NCBI GenBank assembly: GCA_020443945.1
Contig: JAIZWN010000710.1
Coordinates: 1-7,306 of the forward strand
Direction of reading: 5' to 3'
DNA length: 7,306 bases
Source: Candidatus Thiosymbion ectosymbiont of Robbea hypermnestra
Lineage (GTDB): Bacteria > Pseudomonadota > Gammaproteobacteria > Chromatiales > Chromatiaceae
The translations under genes and the position numbers were made by a program. The notes below the pieces were generated by a model. It was not told where the DNA came from and made no database searches. It worked only from the letters and a program-made list of their open reading frames with translations. Every line of letters begins with the position of its first letter. The first letter of the stretch is position 1. Of this stretch, positions 5,507 to 7,306 are shown in pieces.

Positions 5507-6129
5507 GGCTCCGGCCGGCCGTGGAACAACAGACTCGGGTGGCCTGCCCCATCCGGCACCCGCAGGCGGGTCCGACAGGCGGGCGGTACCTCGATCCGCA
5601 TCGTGGCGGTCGCGGAGAGCCCCAGGACCTGTCCCAGGATGACGCGGATAACGCCGCCGTGGGTCAGGATCAGGGGAAAGCGAACCCCCGTCCGGTGCGT
5701 GAGTATCCGCTCCCAACCCCGCAGGACCCGTTCCCGCAGGGCCGCGAAGGATTCGGCGCCGGGCGGCGTGAACCCTTCCGGATCCTCCCACAGGCGTTTC
5801 AGCTCGGCGACCGGCAGCTCATCGGCGCGCTTATTCTCCCAGGCCCCGAACCGCCGCTCGTTCAGCTCCGGCATCAGCTCCGGGGATAGCCCGGATCGCG
5901 CCGCCAGCTCCCGAGCCGTCTCGACGCAACGACGGGCCGGCGAGCTGAACAGGGCATCGTAGGGCAGGCTGTGCCCATCGGGCCCATGCAGTCCCGCCAG
6001 GGCCGAGCGTATCTGCGCCCGCCCGCAGACGCTGAGCCCGTCGTCGGTGGTCCCCCGAAACCGCTCGCCGCCTGTCACCGCGCCATGGCGCAGCAGATCG
6101 ACAAAGCGATCTTCCGTATCCCGTTTCAC
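5488..6129 (-). CDS. cobC: Alpha-ribazole phosphatase-like histidine phosphatase (CobC)
   Basis: CobC dephosphorylates alpha-ribazole 5'-phosphate or cobalamin 5'-phosphate late in nucleotide-loop assembly. The 213-residue product has all histidine-phosphatase signatures: the catalytic LLRHG (His15), SSPARRCVETA (62-72), the acidic NERRFGAWE motif (90-98) and LTHGGVIR with the second active-site His (157). The position between cobU and cobS supports the cobalamin role over a general phosphatase, though sequence alone cannot separate them. The start is uncertain. GTG at 6129 puts the RHG motif at a typical distance from the N-terminus. GTG at 6141 and TTG at 6183 are also in frame, but the latter falls at the edge of a large inverted repeat. 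The TAG stop overlaps cobS, and its last two bases belong to the palindromic insertion; before insertion the same codon would have been TGA. Confidence 0.86.
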   Translation of the reverse strand: MKRDTEDRFVDLLRHGAVTGGERFRGTTDDGLSVCGRAQIRSALAGLHGPDGHSLPYDALFSSPARRCVETARELAARSGLSPELMPELNERRFGAWENKRADELPVAELKRLWEDPEGFTPPGAESFAALRERVLRGWERILTHRTGVRFPLILTHGGVIRVILGQVLGLSATATMRIEVPPACRTRLRVPDGAGHPSLLFHGRPEPCGAPF

Positions 6130-6182
6130 AACCTTTTGCACCTTGAAATCGCCGGTACAGCCGCGTACACATCCTGGAAACA

Positions 6183-6254
6183 AGAACCACGGAGGCAGAC
6201 ACCGATAGACACAGATCGCAATCCGTGTTTATCCGTGTCTGCCTCCGTGGTTCT
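6183..6254. repeat. Inverted repeat with 34-bp arms upstream of cobC
   Basis: Arms 6183-6216 and 6221-6254 pair at 31 of 34 positions around a 4-nt CGCA loop; the outer 20 bp (AGAACCACGGAGGCAGACAC) are perfect. Inside each arm is a near-repeat of GATA(G/A)ACAC(A/G)GAT. From memory, this resembles the ACCACGGAG / AACACAGAT type of dispersed repeat found in many bacterial genomes; I cannot verify that here. It lies 53 nt upstream of the likely cobC start and could form a large hairpin in a cobU-cobC transcript. Confidence 0.8.
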
Positions 6255-6292
6255 GATGCAATGCAGTAAAGACCCCAGATTGAGAACGTCCC

Positions 6293-6307
6293 CTAGCTAC
6301 CCCTTCC
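6293..6307 (+). repeat. Partial direct repeat of the cobU 3' end
   Basis: CTAGCTACCCCTTCC here matches CTAGCTACCCGTTCC at 6444-6458 in 14 of 15 bases. The second copy contains the stop codon and the last four codons of cobU. The two copies bracket a 136-bp segment holding two palindromes. Confidence 0.6.
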
Positions 6308-6313
6308 GTCTCT

Positions 6314-6338
6314 CGTTCCCACGCGCCGCGTGGGAACG
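6314..6338. repeat. CGTTCCCACGCG palindrome
   Basis: Perfect 12-bp arms (CGTTCCCACGCG and CGCGTGGGAACG) flank a single C. From memory, CGTTCCCACGC...GCGTGGGAACG palindromes are common intergenic repeats in proteobacteria. A second small stem, CTCCGC-GCT-GCGGAG, follows at 6345-6359. Confidence 0.75.
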
Positions 6339-6378
6339 TGGAAGCTCCGCGCTGCGGAGAGTGAGCCAATAGTCGGTT

Positions 6379-6405
6379 GATGCGGTTCGCTTCGCTCACC
6401 GCATC
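6379..6405. repeat. GATGCGG...CCGCATC stem-loop
   Basis: A perfect 7-bp stem (GATGCGG with CCGCATC) encloses the 13-nt loop TTCGCTTCGCTCA and is followed by CTACGG. From memory, sequences of the form GATGCGGT-GCGAAGC-CCGCATCCTACG are widely dispersed intergenic repeats in proteobacteria. No role is evident here beyond being part of the mosaic. Confidence 0.65.
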
Positions 6406-6431
6406 CTACGGGAGCTACCTGAAATAGAAAC

Positions 6432-6450
6432 TGAAATGGGGTACTAGCTA
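6432..6450 (+). repeat. GGGGYACTA-type repeat, copy 2, supplying the cobU stop
   Basis: TGAAATGGGGTACTAGCTA matches copy 1 (45-63) in 17 of 19 bases. Its first 15 bases match, in inverted orientation, the segment at 7066-7080 upstream of cobU in 14 of 15 bases. The cobU stop codon (6444-6446 on the minus strand) and the preceding Ser codon are inside it. Confidence 0.7.
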
Positions 6451-7022
6451 CCCGTTCCAGCGCCGAAATCCGGGTCCTGGCCGGACGTCGGACCCAGATC
6501 CTCCAACGGCGGTCCCTTCAATACTTGGGGCAATCCGGCCACGGTGAACACGACCCGATCACAGCGGGCGGCAAGCGCCTGATGGAGCAGGCCCGCCTCG
6601 TCACAGTAGCGGCGGCTGATTTCGCCGAGGGGAATGATGCCCATGTTGGTCTCATTGCCGACCAGCACGAGATCGCCGGCCAGCGACGGCAAGGCCGCCA
6701 GCAGGGCGGTGCGCTCGGTCTTCAATCGGGATGGGTCCCCGTGGGAGAGCAGGTTTGTGAGCCACAGGGTCAGGCAGTCCACGATCAGGCAGCGGTCGGG
6801 CGCGGCCGCATCCGCCAGCACCCGTCCCAGGGCGAGTGGCTCTTCCACCACCAGCCAGTCCTCGGGACGATGCCGACGATGGGCCGCGATCCGGCGCGCC
6901 ATCTCCCCGTCCCCCGCCACCGCGGTAGCCACATAGACGACCTGGCGACCGCTCGCGACAGCAAGCCGTTCCGCCAGCCGACTCTTGCCGGAACGCACGC
7001 CGCCGAGGATCAGGGTCTTCAC
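6444..7022 (-). CDS. cobU: Adenosylcobinamide kinase / adenosylcobinamide-phosphate guanylyltransferase (CobU)
   Basis: CobU phosphorylates adenosylcobinamide and then transfers GMP to it, making the GDP-activated substrate of CobS. The 192-residue product has the P-loop GGVRSGKS (7-14). The segment RRIAAHRRHRPEDW holds His48 at the position of the residue guanylylated in Salmonella CobU. DCLTLWLTNL (82-91), VGNETNMGIIP and VAGLPQVLKG follow. It is about ten residues longer than typical CobU. After VLKG a Pro/Gly/Asp-rich tail of about 22 residues runs into a dispersed repeat that supplies the stop codon. The GTG start is supported by GGAGG 5 nt upstream and by the family's usual beginning; an upstream ATG at 7076 would add 18 unconserved residues. 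It is separated from cobC by repeats and flanked on both sides by inverted repeat copies. Confidence 0.96.
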   Translation of the reverse strand: MKTLILGGVRSGKSRLAERLAVASGRQVVYVATAVAGDGEMARRIAAHRRHRPEDWLVVEEPLALGRVLADAAAPDRCLIVDCLTLWLTNLLSHGDPSRLKTERTALLAALPSLAGDLVLVGNETNMGIIPLGEISRRYCDEAGLLHQALAARCDRVVFTVAGLPQVLKGPPLEDLGPTSGQDPDFGAGTGS

Positions 7023-7027
7023 CGCCG

Positions 7028-7032
7028 CCTCC
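7028..7032 (-). promoter_or_regulatory. Ribosome-binding site fixing the cobU GTG start
   Basis: On the minus strand GGAGG lies 5 nt before the GTG at 7022. No comparable motif precedes the upstream ATG at 7076. Together with the P-loop position this decides for the GTG start. Confidence 0.75.
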
Positions 7033-7061
7033 GGTCGATCAGGGCGCCGGCGGCAGTGACG

Positions 7062-7091
7062 TGAGTAGTACCCCATGTCACCTTATTTTGC
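7062..7091 (-). repeat. GGGGYACTA-type repeat, copy 3, upstream of cobU
   Basis: On the minus strand this reads AAAATAAGGTGACATGGGGT followed by ACTACTCA, matching copy 1 (36-63) at 21 of its first 24 bases. Relative to copies 1 and 2 it is inverted. It ends 39 nt upstream of the cobU start codon, so it lies in the probable leader or promoter region. Next to it (7099 onward) is a large palindrome, mirroring the order at the left window edge. Confidence 0.7.
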
Positions 7092-7098
7092 ATCCTCA

Positions 7099-7197
7099 GA
7101 GCCCTCCCAAACGCGCCCAGGCAAGGCACAGTGCGCCGGGAATAGCTCACACTATTGCCAAGCGCTGTAACGCCGCTTGGGCGCGTTTGGGGGGCTC
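7099..7197. repeat. Palindrome A: ~99 bp, AATAG-N6-CTATT centre
   Basis: The outer arms 7099-7119 and 7178-7197 pair over 20 bp with one bulged T (CCCAAACGCGCCCA with TGGGCGCGTTTGGG). At the exact centre is AATAG-CTCACA-CTATT (7141-7156), with 21 nt on each side between the centre and the arms. Those intervening segments pair only partly. It does not look like a cobalamin riboswitch: no conserved B12-box sequence was found and the structure is a simple long palindrome. Confidence 0.75.
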
Positions 7198-7204
7198 CCT
7201 GCGG

Positions 7205-7304
7205 GCGCGACGAGAAGCGGCCATCTGCCTCGTTGCGCGAGCTTGAAATAGGACCGGCTATTCCTGCGCTCACGCGCCTCGCATCTGGCCGCTTCTCGCC
7301 GCGC
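7205..7304. repeat. Palindrome B: ~100 bp, AATAG-N6-CTATT centre
   Basis: Arms 7205-7251 and 7258-7304 are both 47 nt. The outer parts pair well (CGAGAAGCGGCCA with TGGCCGCTTCTCG), the middle imperfectly, and the centre is AATAG-GACCGG-CTATT. It follows palindrome A after 7 nt. A and B share their centre design but not their outer arms. The right arm recurs at the left edge of the window (7-28). No gene was seen in the 284 nt between the cobU start and the window end. Confidence 0.75.
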
Positions 7305-7306
7305 TG

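Larger units (their letters stand above)
6130..6443. other. 314-nt cobU-cobC gap made of repeats
   Basis: No convincing gene lies here. From right to left the gap holds a GGGGTACTA-type repeat that overlaps the cobU stop, a GATGCGG stem-loop (6379-6405), a CGTTCCCACGCG palindrome (6314-6338), a partial second copy of CTAGCTACCC-TTCC (6293-6307) and a 34-bp-arm inverted repeat (6183-6254). The rest (6255-6292 and 6339-6378) is unassigned, apart from CTCCGC-GCT-GCGGAG near 6345-6359. The block separates two genes that would be expected to be adjacent and may have accumulated by successive insertions. Confidence 0.7.

Noticed and set aside
4712..5791. cobS frame extended upstream of 5506
   Set aside because: The frame is open to 5791 but covers the conserved phosphatase sequence of cobC in another frame, and the ATG at 5506 gives the CobS-like start.
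6130..6183. Upstream extension of cobC to the TTG at 6183
   Set aside because: The extra 18 residues lie before the conserved RHG region, the TTG is at the edge of an inverted repeat, and no ribosome-binding site precedes it.
7062..7306. Possible cobalamin riboswitch upstream of cobU
   Set aside because: The region consists of a dispersed repeat and two long simple palindromes. I found no B12-box-like conserved core and no multi-helix layout typical of the riboswitch. A covariance-model search would settle it.

Overview
The window is a GC-rich stretch of a proteobacterial chromosome. Protein sequences and gene order point to the Gammaproteobacteria; a Chromatiales-like lineage is a guess, not shown by the sequence. 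All seven recognisable genes lie on the minus strand, so transcription runs from the right edge to the left: cobU (7022-6444), cobC-like phosphatase (6129-5488), cobS (5506-4712), folC (4675-3392), dedD-like SPOR protein (3192-2428), cvpA (2253-1729), purF (1613-99). No transposase, integrase, CRISPR array, tRNA or rRNA is visible.

Functionally there are two blocks. The right block makes three of the enzymes that assemble the nucleotide loop of cobalamin: CobU activates adenosylcobinamide to its GDP form, CobS joins it to alpha-ribazole (or its phosphate), and CobC removes the phosphate. The left block is the familiar folC-dedD-cvpA-purF cluster of gammaproteobacteria, covering folylpolyglutamate synthesis, a SPOR-domain septal protein, a small membrane protein and the first step of purine synthesis. 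In well-known relatives the gene before folC is accD; here cobS takes that place. cobC and cobS overlap by 19 nt and cobS and folC are 37 nt apart, so these three probably share a transcript. A perfect extended -10 element between folC and dedD suggests a separate promoter for dedD-cvpA-purF.

The most unusual content is small repeats. A 46-bp palindrome with perfect 21-bp arms (5444-5489) sits inside the start of cobS, flanked by a 2-bp CT repeat. It adds exactly 16 codons in frame, and removing it restores a normal CobS N-terminus while keeping the stop codon of the overlapping cobC. A diverged relative of the same palindrome (3340-3382) lies just after folC. Both copies sit at what would have been a CTGATC site.

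The other gaps are also full of repeats. Five consecutive hairpins fill dedD-cvpA. A 314-nt repeat mosaic, including a 34-bp-arm inverted repeat, separates cobU from cobC. Two adjacent ~100-bp palindromes with an AATAG-N6-CTATT centre lie upstream of cobU. Copies of a TGAAATGGGGTACTA-type repeat flank cobU in inverted orientation, and a related unit lies downstream of purF, so the whole gene block is bracketed by facing repeat units.
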